This document shows, piece after piece, positions 17,430 through 26,097 of a stretch of 64,000 bases of DNA. The notes under the pieces were generated by a model, which saw only the letters and a list, made by a program, of their open reading frames with translations, searched no databases and was not told the origin of the DNA. The first letter of the stretch is position 1; each line of letters starts with the position of its first letter. The stretch is taken from the NCBI RefSeq assembly GCF_928381505.1, contig NZ_CAKMSJ010000002.1, positions 248,001 through 312,000 of the forward strand. Direction: 5' to 3'. The position numbers were made by a program, and so were the translations under genes. The stretch is from Rothia endophytica. Its GTDB lineage: Bacteria > Actinomycetota > Actinomycetes > Actinomycetales > Micrococcaceae.

Positions 17430-18287
17430 ATGAAAACCCGCCCCTTCACCCAGGTCGATGTGTTCGGCTCGGTTCCGCTCAAAGGCAACCCCCTGGCCGT
17501 GGTGCTCGACGGCAGCGGCCTCACCGACGAGCAGATGCAGAGCTTCGCCCGCTGGACCAACCTCTCAGAAACCACCTTCATCACCCAACCGATTGACGCT
17601 CGGGCCGACTACGCCGTCCGCATCTTCACTCCCGGCGGCGAACTACCCTTCGCCGGGCACCCCACCCTGGGCAGCGCCCACGCCTGGCTAGAAGCCGGCG
17701 GCCAGCCGCAGCGCCCCGACGTCATCGTGCAAGAATGCCCAGCCGGGCTCATCGACATTACCCGCAGCGGCCAAGAGCTTGCCTTCGCCGCACCGGCGAC
17801 CATCCGCACCGGTGCCCTCGACGAAGCAACCCTGGCAGACATCGCCACCGCCTTAGGGCTAGAGCGCAGCCAGATCCTCTCCCACCAGTGGGTCGACAAC
17901 GGGCCCGGCTGGTGTACTGTCGAAATCGCAGATCCCGACCGCCTTCTCGCCCTCACCCCGGACTTCGCCCGCGGCACAGACCTCAAACTCGGCGTCTTCG
18001 CCATGCACCCGGAAGGCTCAGAAATCGCCTACGACATCCGCGGCTTCGTACCCGGCATCGGGGTGTCTGAGGACCCGGTCACCGGCTCCCTCAACGCCTC
18101 CGTCGCCCAGTGGCTCGCCCGCGAGAACCGGGTCGCCGGAACCTACACCGTACGCCAGGGCACCTGCCTGCACCGCGACGGCAGACTCACCATCACGGTA
18201 GGGCAGGACGCCGGACCCACCGGCACACCCGACATTTGGGTTGGCGGGACAACCCACACCCTCATCAGGGGAGAGGTTAGCCTCTAG
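17430..18287 (+). CDS. PhzF family epimerase/isomerase
   Basis: 285 residues covering the PhzF fold, two similar halves of a diaminopimelate-epimerase-like barrel. The N-terminal VDVFGSVPLKGNPLAVV, the catalytic-glutamate region NLSETTF, the GHPTLGSAH loop and the C-terminal GVSEDPVTGSLNA phosphate or carboxylate loop are all conserved. PhzF itself isomerises a phenazine precursor, but most members are of unknown substrate, and no phenazine genes are present here. Ribosome site GAAAGGA before ATG 17430. It is strongly GC-rich with normal local codon use, so it is likely an ancestral gene next to the acquired hsd cassette. Confidence 0.85.
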   Translation: MKTRPFTQVDVFGSVPLKGNPLAVVLDGSGLTDEQMQSFARWTNLSETTFITQPIDARADYAVRIFTPGGELPFAGHPTLGSAHAWLEAGGQPQRPDVIVQECPAGLIDITRSGQELAFAAPATIRTGALDEATLADIATALGLERSQILSHQWVDNGPGWCTVEIADPDRLLALTPDFARGTDLKLGVFAMHPEGSEIAYDIRGFVPGIGVSEDPVTGSLNASVAQWLARENRVAGTYTVRQGTCLHRDGRLTITVGQDAGPTGTPDIWVGGTTHTLIRGEVSL

Positions 18288-18350
18288 GTCTTTCGCCATC
18301 TGCCGGGCTGAGCTGCCCCGCTGAGCCGGGGTGGGCGTCCGTCCGCTCAT

Positions 18351-18417
18351 TGAATGTAATCGAAAATGCCATCTGCGCGAGCAAAGAACGCGCAGATGGC
18401 ATTTTCGGTTACATTCA
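18351..18417. repeat. Long near-perfect hairpin after the phzF-like gene
   Basis: Two 29-base arms (18351-18379 and 18389-18417) match at 28 positions around a 9-base loop. Outer ends are TGAATGTAA and TTACATTCA. It lies downstream of the phzF-like gene without a U-tract. The rest of the 320-base gap up to the GNAT gene holds only one further inverted repeat. Confidence 0.75.
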
Positions 18418-18495
18418 AGAGGTCGTGTGTGTGCCCGCATAGAAGAAAAATGCGAGAACAGGGCAACCTGCCGGTAGGGGGGGGCTATGTAGCAA

Positions 18496-18563
18496 CTAGG
18501 GACCAGATTCCTCCCATAATCCTTGTGGTGCGCACATACTATTGGGATTTTTCTGGTCCCTAG
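18496..18563. repeat. Imperfect inverted repeat between phzF-like and GNAT genes
   Basis: CTAGGGACCAGA and TCTGGTCCCTAG form perfect 12-base outer arms. The interior has a weaker second pairing (TCCCATAAT with ATTGGGA). It may be a two-way terminator between the convergent genes or a remnant of a small mobile repeat. Short open frames through it show no coding signs. Confidence 0.5.
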
Positions 18564-18607
18564 TCTGAGGGTAAGGGCTCTTAGTTGCTTGTGATCTGTT
18601 GACCCGT

Positions 18608-19093
18608 TTACTTATCGGCCGTGACTTCTTTGAACCCCAGCGACCGGTAGAGAGCATAGGCAGGCTCATTATCACTTTCAACGCGAAGGCCCACTGGCCT
18701 ATGCTCGGGAAAGCTAGCAAGGGCAGCTTGCATGAGAGCTCTTCCTACGCCGGTGCCCCGTACCTTGGGGTGAACGAATACATCAATGATGAAGAGCAAA
18801 TCGCTCACATCGTCCCAGGGCGGTGAATCAACCGTCATTACACAGCCCAAAATCTGCCCATCGACCACATACACCAGGTTGGCTTGCGGAAGAAAGGTTC
18901 CGTAATCTCCCCGATGGGCAGCGGCAATATCGGCTTCAGCTTCCGCTACATCTTCCACCGTGCCCTGCGGGTAGCTATCAAAGTAGAGCTGAGCCAGAGC
19001 AGGCACATCTTCTATGGTGAGAGGCTGTATCTGCCCTGGCAAAGTATGGGCTGAAACTGGTTGCGAGCCCTCGAAAATCATGGTGAGTTGCAT
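18608..19093 (-). CDS. GNAT family N-acetyltransferase
   Basis: 161 residues. The acetyl-CoA binding motif A is IDVFVHPKVRGTGVGRALM with the RGTGVG loop, and motif B is NEPAYALYRSLGFKEV at the C-terminus. The acceptor substrate cannot be told from sequence. The start at 19093 has no strong ribosome site, and ATG 19081 is an alternative. It follows the TIGR03085 gene on the same strand, separated by repeat copy B, so it may have its own transcript. Confidence 0.8.
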   Translation of the reverse strand: MQLTMIFEGSQPVSAHTLPGQIQPLTIEDVPALAQLYFDSYPQGTVEDVAEAEADIAAAHRGDYGTFLPQANLVYVVDGQILGCVMTVDSPPWDDVSDLLFIIDVFVHPKVRGTGVGRALMQAALASFPEHRPVGLRVESDNEPAYALYRSLGFKEVTADK

Positions 19094-19119
19094 AGAACTT
19101 TGAGACTAATTCCTTAGGT

Positions 19120-19233
19120 TAAGGCTGGGCAGGGGCGCAGCGAAGCTGCTGGCTCGGCGGCTGGCGTGAATCGCTTGTGAGCGAAGCGAACCAGCGAGAG
19201 GGTCGGCAGCGAGCGTGCCCCTGCCCAGCCTTA
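19120..19233. repeat. Intergenic inverted-repeat element, copy B
   Basis: Perfect 17-base outer arms, TAAGGCTGGGCAGGGGC (19120-19136) and its complement (19217-19233), enclose a core of about 60 bases (19148-19207). The core is nearly identical, in reverse orientation, to 43397-43457; shared words include GGCTGGCGTGAATCGC and TTGTGAGCGAAGCGAACC. The outer arms are not shared between copies. It occupies the gap between the TIGR03085 gene and the GNAT gene. Confidence 0.8.
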
Positions 19234-19266
19234 CAGATCGGTCTCATTCCTCCCTTTATTAGGTCT

Positions 19267-19905
19267 TTAGCTCACCTCAACCCGGGCCGCGGCCTCGCGC
19301 CCGAACAGGTAGAGCACCAGTTCGCCCGGCTCGCCGGTCAGCACAGTTGCAACCTGGCCAGCAGACGGAGCAAGCACCGTATGAACAGCGGGGGAGTAGC
19401 CCGGCGCTTCTAGCACCAGCCCCTGAGGGTACTTCTTCCCAGCCATCAGACGAGCACGTGCCCGCAGCACCTTCCACATCTTCTCCTGCAAGCCCTCAGC
19501 CAGCGCGCGAGGGGAAGGCTGCTCGCCGTCAGCGGGGGCGGCGCGGCGGACGTCCTCGGTATGCACAAAATACTCGACCAGGTTCATTGCTTCATCTAGA
19601 CCCGGGAAGCGCGTGCGCATGTGCAGGTAACCCGGCAGCGCCTCAAAATCGCGCAGGGCCTTCTCGTAGCGGCGCTGGCCGGTCAGCTCATCGGCGAGCT
19701 GGTTGGTGTGGCGCTCGGTGCGGGCCTCCAAGGGCCCACCCACCACGCCGGCTGCCAGCGTCGGCTTGGACTCCCGCAGCAGCAGGTGGGCTGCCATATG
19801 CCGGGTTTCCCAGCCCTCGCAGAGGGTAGGGACGGACGGCCCCGCCGCAGCGAGAGCTTCAAGTAGGGCGGTACGTTCTGAGGTAACAAGGGCAGAAGAA
19901 GTCAT
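19267..19905 (-). CDS. TIGR03085 family metal-binding protein
   Basis: 212 residues of the DinB/mycothiol-dependent maleylpyruvate isomerase superfamily. The N-terminal helical part has TLCEGWETRHMAAHLLLRE, with the first metal-ligand His in the AAHLL segment. The third His is in EYFVHTEDVRRA, a hallmark of this actinobacterial family. The biochemical role is unknown; related proteins use mycothiol. It is a single gene on the minus strand, with a weak ribosome site before ATG 19905. Confidence 0.85.
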   Translation of the reverse strand: MTSSALVTSERTALLEALAAAGPSVPTLCEGWETRHMAAHLLLRESKPTLAAGVVGGPLEARTERHTNQLADELTGQRRYEKALRDFEALPGYLHMRTRFPGLDEAMNLVEYFVHTEDVRRAAPADGEQPSPRALAEGLQEKMWKVLRARARLMAGKKYPQGLVLEAPGYSPAVHTVLAPSAGQVATVLTGEPGELVLYLFGREAAARVEVS

Positions 19906-20058
19906 ACGCCCAGTCTAAACCCGAAGCCGGGCTCGGAAGGCGAGTCGAAGCTGCCCTGGAGTCAGGTTACGGCTTGCAGGAAACATTCAGCGTCCGCCCA
20001 CCCCGTCTTGACCCGCAGCCGTTAGGCTATCACCAGAACCCAACCCCTGAAAGGTCGT

Positions 20059-20835
20059 ATGACGATTTTCGCTAGAGTGCGCCTGACTCCCTTCCTGGCC
20101 CTCGCCGCTCTAGCCGTGAGCGGATGTTCCGCTAGCTACCAGGGAGCATCACGCGAGAACCTGCCCACTACGCTACCCGCCGCGCCCGAGCAGGTGCTGC
20201 CAGCGTCCGCGCAACAGGGCGTAACAGAGCAGGCCCCTATCGCCGAGCTGGCCGACAGTTCCTGGCTCGATGCTACAGCCGAGGCGACCGATATACCCCG
20301 GCGGGTGCTGGCGGCCTATGCGGGGGCGTCCTTGCGCGTGGCCCAAACCTACCCGGAGTGCCAGCTGGGCTGGAACACCATCGCAGGCATCGGTGCGGTC
20401 GAAACCCTGCACGGCACCTACAGGGGTGCCAGCACCAGCCAGGATGGAAATGTAACCCCCCAAATTTTCGGCCCGGCCCTCGACGGCAGCCCCGGAGTCA
20501 TGGCAGTTGAAGACTCCGACCGGGGTGAACTCGATGACGACACCGAATGGGACCGGGCGGTGGGGCCGCTCCAGTTCATACCCTCCACCTGGGACTATAT
20601 TGGGCAGGACGGTAACGCCGACGGCAAGCTCGACCCCCACCAGATTGACGACGCGGCGCTGACCACCGCCATCTACCTCTGCCAGGGGCAGCGCGACACC
20701 AGCACCGACGAGGGCTGGCAGCGCGGAGTGCTGGCCTACAACCGGTCGGTGGTCTACGCCAGCCAGGTAGCCAGCCACGCAGAAACCTACGGGCAGGCTG
20801 CCCCACCTAGCGCAGGCACCAGCCCCAGCCCGTAG
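20059..20835 (+). CDS. Lytic murein transglycosylase, lipoprotein
   Basis: 258 residues. A short charged N-terminus and hydrophobic stretch end in the lipobox LAVSGC, so Cys 23 should be lipidated and the protein held at the outer face of the membrane. The catalytic domain follows: IAGIGAVETLHG contains the expected catalytic Glu, and later come GPLQFIPSTWDYIG and DGNADGKLDPHQIDDAALT, typical of the MltB-like transglycosylase family. It cleaves peptidoglycan glycan strands with formation of anhydromuramic ends. The C-terminal tail is Pro/Ser-rich. GAAAGG precedes ATG 20059. hisI follows 54 bases later. Confidence 0.85.
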   Translation: MTIFARVRLTPFLALAALAVSGCSASYQGASRENLPTTLPAAPEQVLPASAQQGVTEQAPIAELADSSWLDATAEATDIPRRVLAAYAGASLRVAQTYPECQLGWNTIAGIGAVETLHGTYRGASTSQDGNVTPQIFGPALDGSPGVMAVEDSDRGELDDDTEWDRAVGPLQFIPSTWDYIGQDGNADGKLDPHQIDDAALTTAIYLCQGQRDTSTDEGWQRGVLAYNRSVVYASQVASHAETYGQAAPPSAGTSPSP

Positions 20836-20889
20836 CCAGATGCTGAGAGCCGCCCCAGAGCCGCTAGCGCCATCAGCTAGGATGGAAAG

Positions 20890-21285
20890 GTGAGTACACC
20901 AGCACCCAGCGCCACCGAAGGCGCTTCACTGCCCGCCGATATCGCCGCCCGCCTCAAACGCGATGAGCACGGCCTCTTTGCCGCCATCATCCAGCAGTAC
21001 GACACCCGCGACGTTCTCATGCTCGGCTGGATGAACGACGAAGCCCTGCGCCGCACCCTCACCGAAGGGCGGGTTACCTTCTGGTCCCGCTCCCGCCAGG
21101 AATACTGGCGCAAGGGCGACACCAGCGGCCACTACCAGTACGTCAAGAGCGTCAGGATCGACTGCGACGGCGACGCCCTGCTTATCGAGGCCGACCAGGT
21201 AGGGGCAGCCTGCCACACCGGCACCACCACCTGCTTTAAAGCCGGCGGGCAGCTGCCTGCCGCAGCCGGCGTCCGCCCCGAATAG
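20890..21285 (+). CDS. hisI: Phosphoribosyl-AMP cyclohydrolase
   Basis: 131 residues, stand-alone HisI. Conserved elements are [14 protein letters not shown], the metal site DCDGDALL with its aspartates, and the zinc cysteines in [10 protein letters not shown]. It opens the adenine ring of phosphoribosyl-AMP, the step after HisE. The start GTG 20890 is preceded by GGATGGAAAG. It is separated from hisE-hisG-hisF by an accessory block and lies 31 bases ahead of trpE, with which it is probably transcribed. Confidence 0.95.
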   Translation: MSTPAPSATEGASLPADIAARLKRDEHGLFAAIIQQYDTRDVLMLGWMNDEALRRTLTEGRVTFWSRSRQEYWRKGDTSGHYQYVKSVRIDCDGDALLIEADQVGAACHTGTTTCFKAGGQLPAAAGVRPE

Positions 21286-21316
21286 CTCCCCAGACACACC
21301 ACAACCAGAGGAAACC

Positions 21317-22885
21317 ATGCACGACTTGGGAATCGTCGAACCGACACTAGAAGAGTTCCGCGCGCTCGCCGCCACCCGCCGCGTTATACCGGTGCGGGTT
21401 AAAGTGCTGGCTGACGCGATGACCCCCATCGGGCTTTACCGTTCGCTGGTGTGTGCCGATGGTGAACCTGCCCCTGGTACCTTCCTGCTGGAATCTGCCA
21501 ATGAGCAGAAACAGTGGTCGCGTTACTCTTTCGTGGGTGTGGCTAGCGGATCGACCCTGAGCACCAAGGCAGGGGAGATCGTTTGGCAAGGACTGACCCC
21601 CCAGGGCGCCCCCACTCAGGGTGACCCTGTTGACGCTGTGCGCCAAACCCTTGAGATGCTTCACACCGAGCCGTTCGACGGGCTTCCCCCGCTCACCAGC
21701 GGCCTGGTGGGCTACATGGGGTGGGACGTAGTGCGCCACTGGGAAAAACTGCCCGGCGGCCCGGCCAGTGACATTAACCTGCCCGAGTTTGCCCTCAACA
21801 TCGTCTCGGATATGGCGGTGCACGATAACTCAGATGGCACCGTCACTCTCATTGCAAACGCTATTAACTTCAACGGCACCGACGATAATGTGGACGCCGC
21901 CTACGCCGATGCCACCTCGCGCGTGCTGGATATGCTCGATAAGGTTGCCCAGCCTGCTGGCGGCGCTGTCTCAACTTTGGTGGGTACCGCCAACGTCGAA
22001 GAAAAAGTAGCGGGCGTTAAACACACCTGGGACGAACAGGGCTTTTTGGACGCCATCGATAAGTCCAAGAAAAATATTCAGGACGGAGATGTCTTTCAGA
22101 TCGTGGTCTCCCGCCGCTTTGAAACCGAAAACTCTGCCAGCGCCCTCGATGTTTACCGGGTGCTACGCCAGAGCAACCCTTCACCCTACATGTACCTCTT
22201 CAATTTTGAATCTCCTGAGGACGGCCAGCCCTTCCACATTGTTGGTTCATCACCTGAGGCTCTGGTGACTCTCAAGGACGGTACCGCTACCACCCACCCC
22301 ATCGCTGGTTCCCGCCCCCGCGGGGCTACTCGTGAGGCTGATATCGCCCTGGCGGAAGAGTTGCTAGCTGATGAAAAGGAGCGCTCCGAGCACCTCATGC
22401 TGATCGACTTGGCGCGTAATGACCTCTCCCGCATTGCGGTTCCGGGCAGCGTTGAGGTGACTCAGTTTATGGAAATTGAGCGCTTTAGTCACATCATGCA
22501 CATTTCCTCGGAGGTTAGGGCCCAGCTGGCTGAGGGGATGAGCGCCTATGATGTGCTGCGCGTTGCCTTCCCAGCAGGTACCCTCTCTGGTGCGCCCAAG
22601 CCCCGCGCCATGCAGCTGTTGGACGAATACGAAATCAGCGCCCGCGGTATCTACGGCGGTGTTTGCGGTTATTTCGACTTTGCCGGAAACATGGATATGG
22701 CCATCGCGATTAGAACCGCCGTTCTCAAAGACGGCAAGGGCTACGTTCAGGCAGGGGCAGGCATCGTCATGGATTCAGTGCCTGCATCAGAAGCCCAAGA
22801 AACCGTGGACAAAGCAGCGGCGCCTCTGCGCGCCGTCATCACCGCATCCGGTCTGGCACCTTTGCCAGCCGGGGAAGGCAAATAA
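21317..22885 (+). CDS. trpE: Anthranilate synthase component I
   Basis: 522 residues. The N-terminal domain carries the tryptophan feedback-binding segment FLLESANEQKQWSRYSF. The chorismate-binding domain has IAGSRPRGATREAD, RNDLSRIA and AFPAGTLSGAPKPRAM. It converts chorismate to anthranilate using ammonia from TrpG, which is not in the window. The LLES motif implies the enzyme is feedback-inhibited by tryptophan. AGAGGAAA precedes ATG 21317. The next gene starts directly at its stop codon, so the two are coupled. Confidence 0.96.
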   Translation: MHDLGIVEPTLEEFRALAATRRVIPVRVKVLADAMTPIGLYRSLVCADGEPAPGTFLLESANEQKQWSRYSFVGVASGSTLSTKAGEIVWQGLTPQGAPTQGDPVDAVRQTLEMLHTEPFDGLPPLTSGLVGYMGWDVVRHWEKLPGGPASDINLPEFALNIVSDMAVHDNSDGTVTLIANAINFNGTDDNVDAAYADATSRVLDMLDKVAQPAGGAVSTLVGTANVEEKVAGVKHTWDEQGFLDAIDKSKKNIQDGDVFQIVVSRRFETENSASALDVYRVLRQSNPSPYMYLFNFESPEDGQPFHIVGSSPEALVTLKDGTATTHPIAGSRPRGATREADIALAEELLADEKERSEHLMLIDLARNDLSRIAVPGSVEVTQFMEIERFSHIMHISSEVRAQLAEGMSAYDVLRVAFPAGTLSGAPKPRAMQLLDEYEISARGIYGGVCGYFDFAGNMDMAIAIRTAVLKDGKGYVQAGAGIVMDSVPASEAQETVDKAAAPLRAVITASGLAPLPAGEGK

Positions 22886-23527
22886 ATGAGCACCGCCCCC
22901 GAATCTTCACAGAAGGTGACCCCCAGCGTCCGCAGTGATGTTGATAAGAAGCCTCATTTCTCTAACCCGGCTCGCGTCATGGGGGCATCTCTGCTGGCCG
23001 CAGGTCTAGCTTTTGCCTCGACCCTCCCCATCTGGATTCGGGCTGAGGTGACCACCGTGCTTGAAACGACCACCCTTGAAATTTCGGGTGCGGACGCCGC
23101 CAGCGCGGTGAGTGCCCTGGCACTCGTAGCACTCGCAGCGGCAATCGCTGTGCGCATTACCGGGCCTAAACTCAAGAAAATCGTGAGTGCTCTCATGGTG
23201 CTGGTGGGTCTGGGCATAGCTGGCTCAGCTGTGGGTGTCTACCGCAACCCTCAAGCGGCAGCTGCCACCGAAGTCAGCGCTGCAACGGGAACCACCGCTG
23301 CCGCTAATTTCTACGATGTCACCTTGATGCCCTGGCTAGCAGTAGTCGGGGGTTTGCTGGTGGTCGCCTGCGGTGTATGGGCGTTTTTTGCCTCGTCACA
23401 CTGGGCAGTTGGTCGTAAGTATGACCGTGTAGCTGCCCGCGCTCAGCGGATCAGCGCAACAGATGAAGTAGACGATATCGACGCCTGGGATTCCTTGAGT
23501 GAGGGCCAGGACCCCACCGACCGCTAG
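22886..23527 (+). CDS. Trp-operon-associated membrane protein (TIGR02234 family)
   Basis: 213 residues with four predicted membrane helices (about 32-50, 72-92, 99-117 and 148-168), placed immediately after trpE as in many actinobacteria. This position and layout define the family. The function is unknown; a role in transport of tryptophan or an intermediate is only a suggestion. The acidic C-terminal tail (DEVDDIDAWD) is cytoplasmic or external. Its stop is 13 bases from the end of the convergent hutC gene. In related genomes the next gene would be the HGxxPAAW gene, here at 30083. Confidence 0.8.
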   Translation: MSTAPESSQKVTPSVRSDVDKKPHFSNPARVMGASLLAAGLAFASTLPIWIRAEVTTVLETTTLEISGADAASAVSALALVALAAAIAVRITGPKLKKIVSALMVLVGLGIAGSAVGVYRNPQAAAATEVSAATGTTAAANFYDVTLMPWLAVVGGLLVVACGVWAFFASSHWAVGRKYDRVAARAQRISATDEVDDIDAWDSLSEGQDPTDR

Positions 23528-23540
23528 GTCTTACCGAACG

Positions 23541-24287
23541 TTAGATTCCGAAGCTGCCTTCAAGGCGCCCACGACTGCCCGGGTACAAGAGGGCTACCTG
23601 ACTAATGACGGTGTCACCTGACCAGGTGGTACGCAGGAGTTTAAGGCAGGGCTCAGCGGGATCAATCTCTAACTCTTGAGCCTGCTGGGTGCTGGGCAGT
23701 ACAGCCTCAACGGTGTGGGTTCCGCGGGTTATCGGGTGGCAGGTGCCCAGATAAACATTCGGCGTGGTGCTGGTGAAGTCTTGGTCAAGGTAGTGAGGGG
23801 TTACCTCCGCGTTGACGAGACGTTCTTCTCGTTGCAGGGGCGCTCCGTTATCGCAGTGAACCAGGACGCTGCGAAACACTCGACTGCCCAGGGCCTCGCC
23901 AGTGGGCCAGGGTGCCTGCCCCGCCTCTATTTCTTCAAGGCGGATTACGCGGCTCAGGTGCGTATGGCCTCTTGCGGTGATTTCATCGGCGATATTTTTG
24001 ACCTCAAAGAGCGCTGAAGGGCTCTTTTGTTGTGCTACGAAGGTGCCGACTCCCTGGGTGCGATAGAGCAGTCCCTCGGCGGTGAGTTCCCGGATAGCGC
24101 GGTTAATGGTCATTCGCGAGAGGCCCAGTGCCTGCGTCATTTCGTTTTCTGATGGGACGGGCTCACCACTAGACCAGGCGCCACTGGAGATACGTTGGGT
24201 CAGCAGTTTCTTTAAAAGCTTGTAGGCAGGCAGCGCTTCACCGCGGTAGTCGGCGAATTCTTGGCTCAAGTCGTTTATTTTTTCCAT
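23541..24287 (-). CDS. hutC: HutC-type GntR family transcriptional repressor
   Basis: 248 residues from ATG 24287; a GTG at 24293 is also possible. The N-terminal winged helix-turn-helix (about 15-75) has the GntR pattern PSENEMTQALGLSRMTINRAI and GLLYRTQGVGTFV. The C-terminal UTRA ligand domain (about 90-240) would bind urocanate, the known inducer for HutC proteins. It is divergent from hutU, and a TTGTATATACAA palindrome lies between the two genes, so it should repress hutUIGH and probably itself. The 3' end nearly touches the trp membrane-protein gene. Confidence 0.9.
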   Translation of the reverse strand: MEKINDLSQEFADYRGEALPAYKLLKKLLTQRISSGAWSSGEPVPSENEMTQALGLSRMTINRAIRELTAEGLLYRTQGVGTFVAQQKSPSALFEVKNIADEITARGHTHLSRVIRLEEIEAGQAPWPTGEALGSRVFRSVLVHCDNGAPLQREERLVNAEVTPHYLDQDFTSTTPNVYLGTCHPITRGTHTVEAVLPSTQQAQELEIDPAEPCLKLLRTTWSGDTVISQVALLYPGSRGRLEGSFGI

Positions 24288-24297
24288 CCCCACCCCA

Positions 24298-24327
24298 TTG
24301 ACAAAGTAGTTGTATATACAACATGAT
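24298..24327 (+). promoter_or_regulatory. hutU promoter
   Basis: TTGACA (24298-24303), an 18-base spacer and CATGAT (24322-24327) fit a sigma-70 promoter reading towards hutU. The HutC-like palindrome fills the spacer, which would let the bound repressor block RNA polymerase. Confidence 0.55.
24309..24322. promoter_or_regulatory. HutC operator
   Basis: GTTGTATATACAAC is a perfect 14-base palindrome. It matches the core TGTATATACA known for HutC operators in pseudomonads and enteric bacteria. It stands between divergent hutC and hutU and overlaps the predicted hutU promoter spacer. Confidence 0.8.
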
Positions 24328-24430
24328 GGGTGTGATACCCCTTATGTTTCAACTGTATAGCCCGGCTAAGACCGAGCCAAATCAACCCCAGAGATTGTGA
24401 GGACAGGTAAAAGTGCACAAAGGAGTAGCC

Positions 24431-26095
24431 ATGACCACCACCGGGCCCCGCCCCATTCACGCGCCAACCGGCAATCAACTCAACACTCTAGGGTGGCAGC
24501 AAGAAGGCGCCCTGCGCATGCTGATGAACAATCTCGACCCTGCCAACGCTGAGCATCCCGATGAGCTAGTCGTCTATGGCGGAACGGGTAAGGCGGCGCG
24601 TAACTGGGAGTCATTTGACGCCATTGTCTCCACCCTCAAAACACTGAAAAACGATGAAACCCTGCTGGTCCAGTCCGGCAAGCCCGTAGGTGTCTTCCGC
24701 ACCAACGAGTGGTCGCCCCGCGTCCTGCTGGCCAACTCAAACCTGGTGGGAGACTGGGCTAACTGGGAGCATTTCCGTGCACTAGAAGCCGAGGGTCTGA
24801 TGATGTACGGGCAGATGACCGCGGGTTCCTGGATCTACATCGGCACCCAGGGTATTCTGCAGGGCACCTACGAGACCTTCGGCGCGGTTGCCCGCAAGCG
24901 CTTCAACGGCACCCTGGCAGGTACTATTACCCTCACCGCTGGTCTGGGCGGCATGGGCGGCGCACAGCCCCTGGCGGTGACCATGAACGAGGGTGTAGCA
25001 ATCTGTGTGGACGTTGATGAGTCCCGCGTTGACCGCCGTATTGAGCACCGCTACTTGGATGTCAAAGCGGAGAACCTCGACCATGCTCTAGAACTGGCGA
25101 TTGAAGCCCGTGACGCTAAGAAACCGCTCTCTATTGGCGTTGTTGGCAATGCGGCAGAGATTTTCCCTGAGCTCCTGCGCCGTAAAGCACCCATTGATAT
25201 TGTCACTGACCAGACCAGCGCTCACGATCCTCTGGCTTACCTGCCGGTTGAGGTAACTTTTGAGGACTGGAAGGCAGAAGCCGACCGCGACCCGGAGCTC
25301 TTCACCAAGGAGTCACGTGTCTCTATGGCAGCCCAGGTGGAGGCCATGGTCGGCTTTATGGACGCCGGTGCTGAGGTCTTTGACTACGGTAACTCCATTC
25401 GAGATGAAGCTCGTAAGGCCGGCTACCAGCGAGCCTTTGATTTCCCCGGCTTTGTACCTGCCTACATCCGCCCTATGTTCGAAGAAGGCCTGGGGCCCTT
25501 CCGCTGGGCTGCCCTGTCCGGTGATCCCAAGGATATCGAGGCAACCGACCGGGCTATTTTGGAGCTTTTCCCCGAAAATGAACACCTGGCACGCTGGATC
25601 AAAATGGCCGGCGAGAAGGTTGAGTTCCAGGGCCTGCCCGCCCGCATCTGCTGGCTGGGCTACGGCGAGCGCCACAAGGCCGGCCTGAAGTTCAATGAGA
25701 TGGTGGCTAACGGTGAGCTGTCGGCTCCGATTGCTATTGGCCGTGACCACCTGGATTCAGGTTCGGTCGCTTCTCCCTATCGAGAGACCGAGGCCATGAA
25801 GGACGGCTCTGACGCTGTGGCTGACTGGCCCCTGCTCAACGCGCTGGTCAACACGGCGTCCGGAGCCTCTTGGGTATCCCTGCATCACGGTGGCGGCGTT
25901 GGTATGGGCCGCTCCATTCACGCCGGTCAGGTCTGTATCGCTGACGGTACAGAATTAGCTGCGCAGAAGCTGGAGAGGGTGCTGACGAATGACCCGGGTA
26001 TGGGCGTCATTCGCCATGTGGATGCAGGCTACGAGCACGCATCTAACGTTGCGGCTGAGCGCGGGGTACGTATTCCCATGCAGGAGCAAGCGTAA
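24431..26095 (+). CDS. hutU: Urocanate hydratase
   Basis: 554 residues from ATG 24431, which follows AAAGGAG at correct spacing; GTG 24413 is an upstream in-frame alternative. The family regions are present: [26 protein letters not shown] and [15 protein letters not shown] (NAD-binding), and [16 protein letters not shown] near the end. The cytosolic enzyme uses tightly bound NAD+ to hydrate urocanate to imidazolonepropionate, the second step of histidine breakdown. It leads the hutU-hutI-hutG-hutH operon under HutC control. Confidence 0.97.
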   Translation: MTTTGPRPIHAPTGNQLNTLGWQQEGALRMLMNNLDPANAEHPDELVVYGGTGKAARNWESFDAIVSTLKTLKNDETLLVQSGKPVGVFRTNEWSPRVLLANSNLVGDWANWEHFRALEAEGLMMYGQMTAGSWIYIGTQGILQGTYETFGAVARKRFNGTLAGTITLTAGLGGMGGAQPLAVTMNEGVAICVDVDESRVDRRIEHRYLDVKAENLDHALELAIEARDAKKPLSIGVVGNAAEIFPELLRRKAPIDIVTDQTSAHDPLAYLPVEVTFEDWKAEADRDPELFTKESRVSMAAQVEAMVGFMDAGAEVFDYGNSIRDEARKAGYQRAFDFPGFVPAYIRPMFEEGLGPFRWAALSGDPKDIEATDRAILELFPENEHLARWIKMAGEKVEFQGLPARICWLGYGERHKAGLKFNEMVANGELSAPIAIGRDHLDSGSVASPYRETEAMKDGSDAVADWPLLNALVNTASGASWVSLHHGGGVGMGRSIHAGQVCIADGTELAAQKLERVLTNDPGMGVIRHVDAGYEHASNVAAERGVRIPMQEQA

Positions 26096-26097
26096 CC

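Noticed and set aside
18366..18563. 65-codon frame between phzF-like and GNAT genes
   Set aside because: It runs through one long hairpin and one inverted repeat; coding is unlikely.
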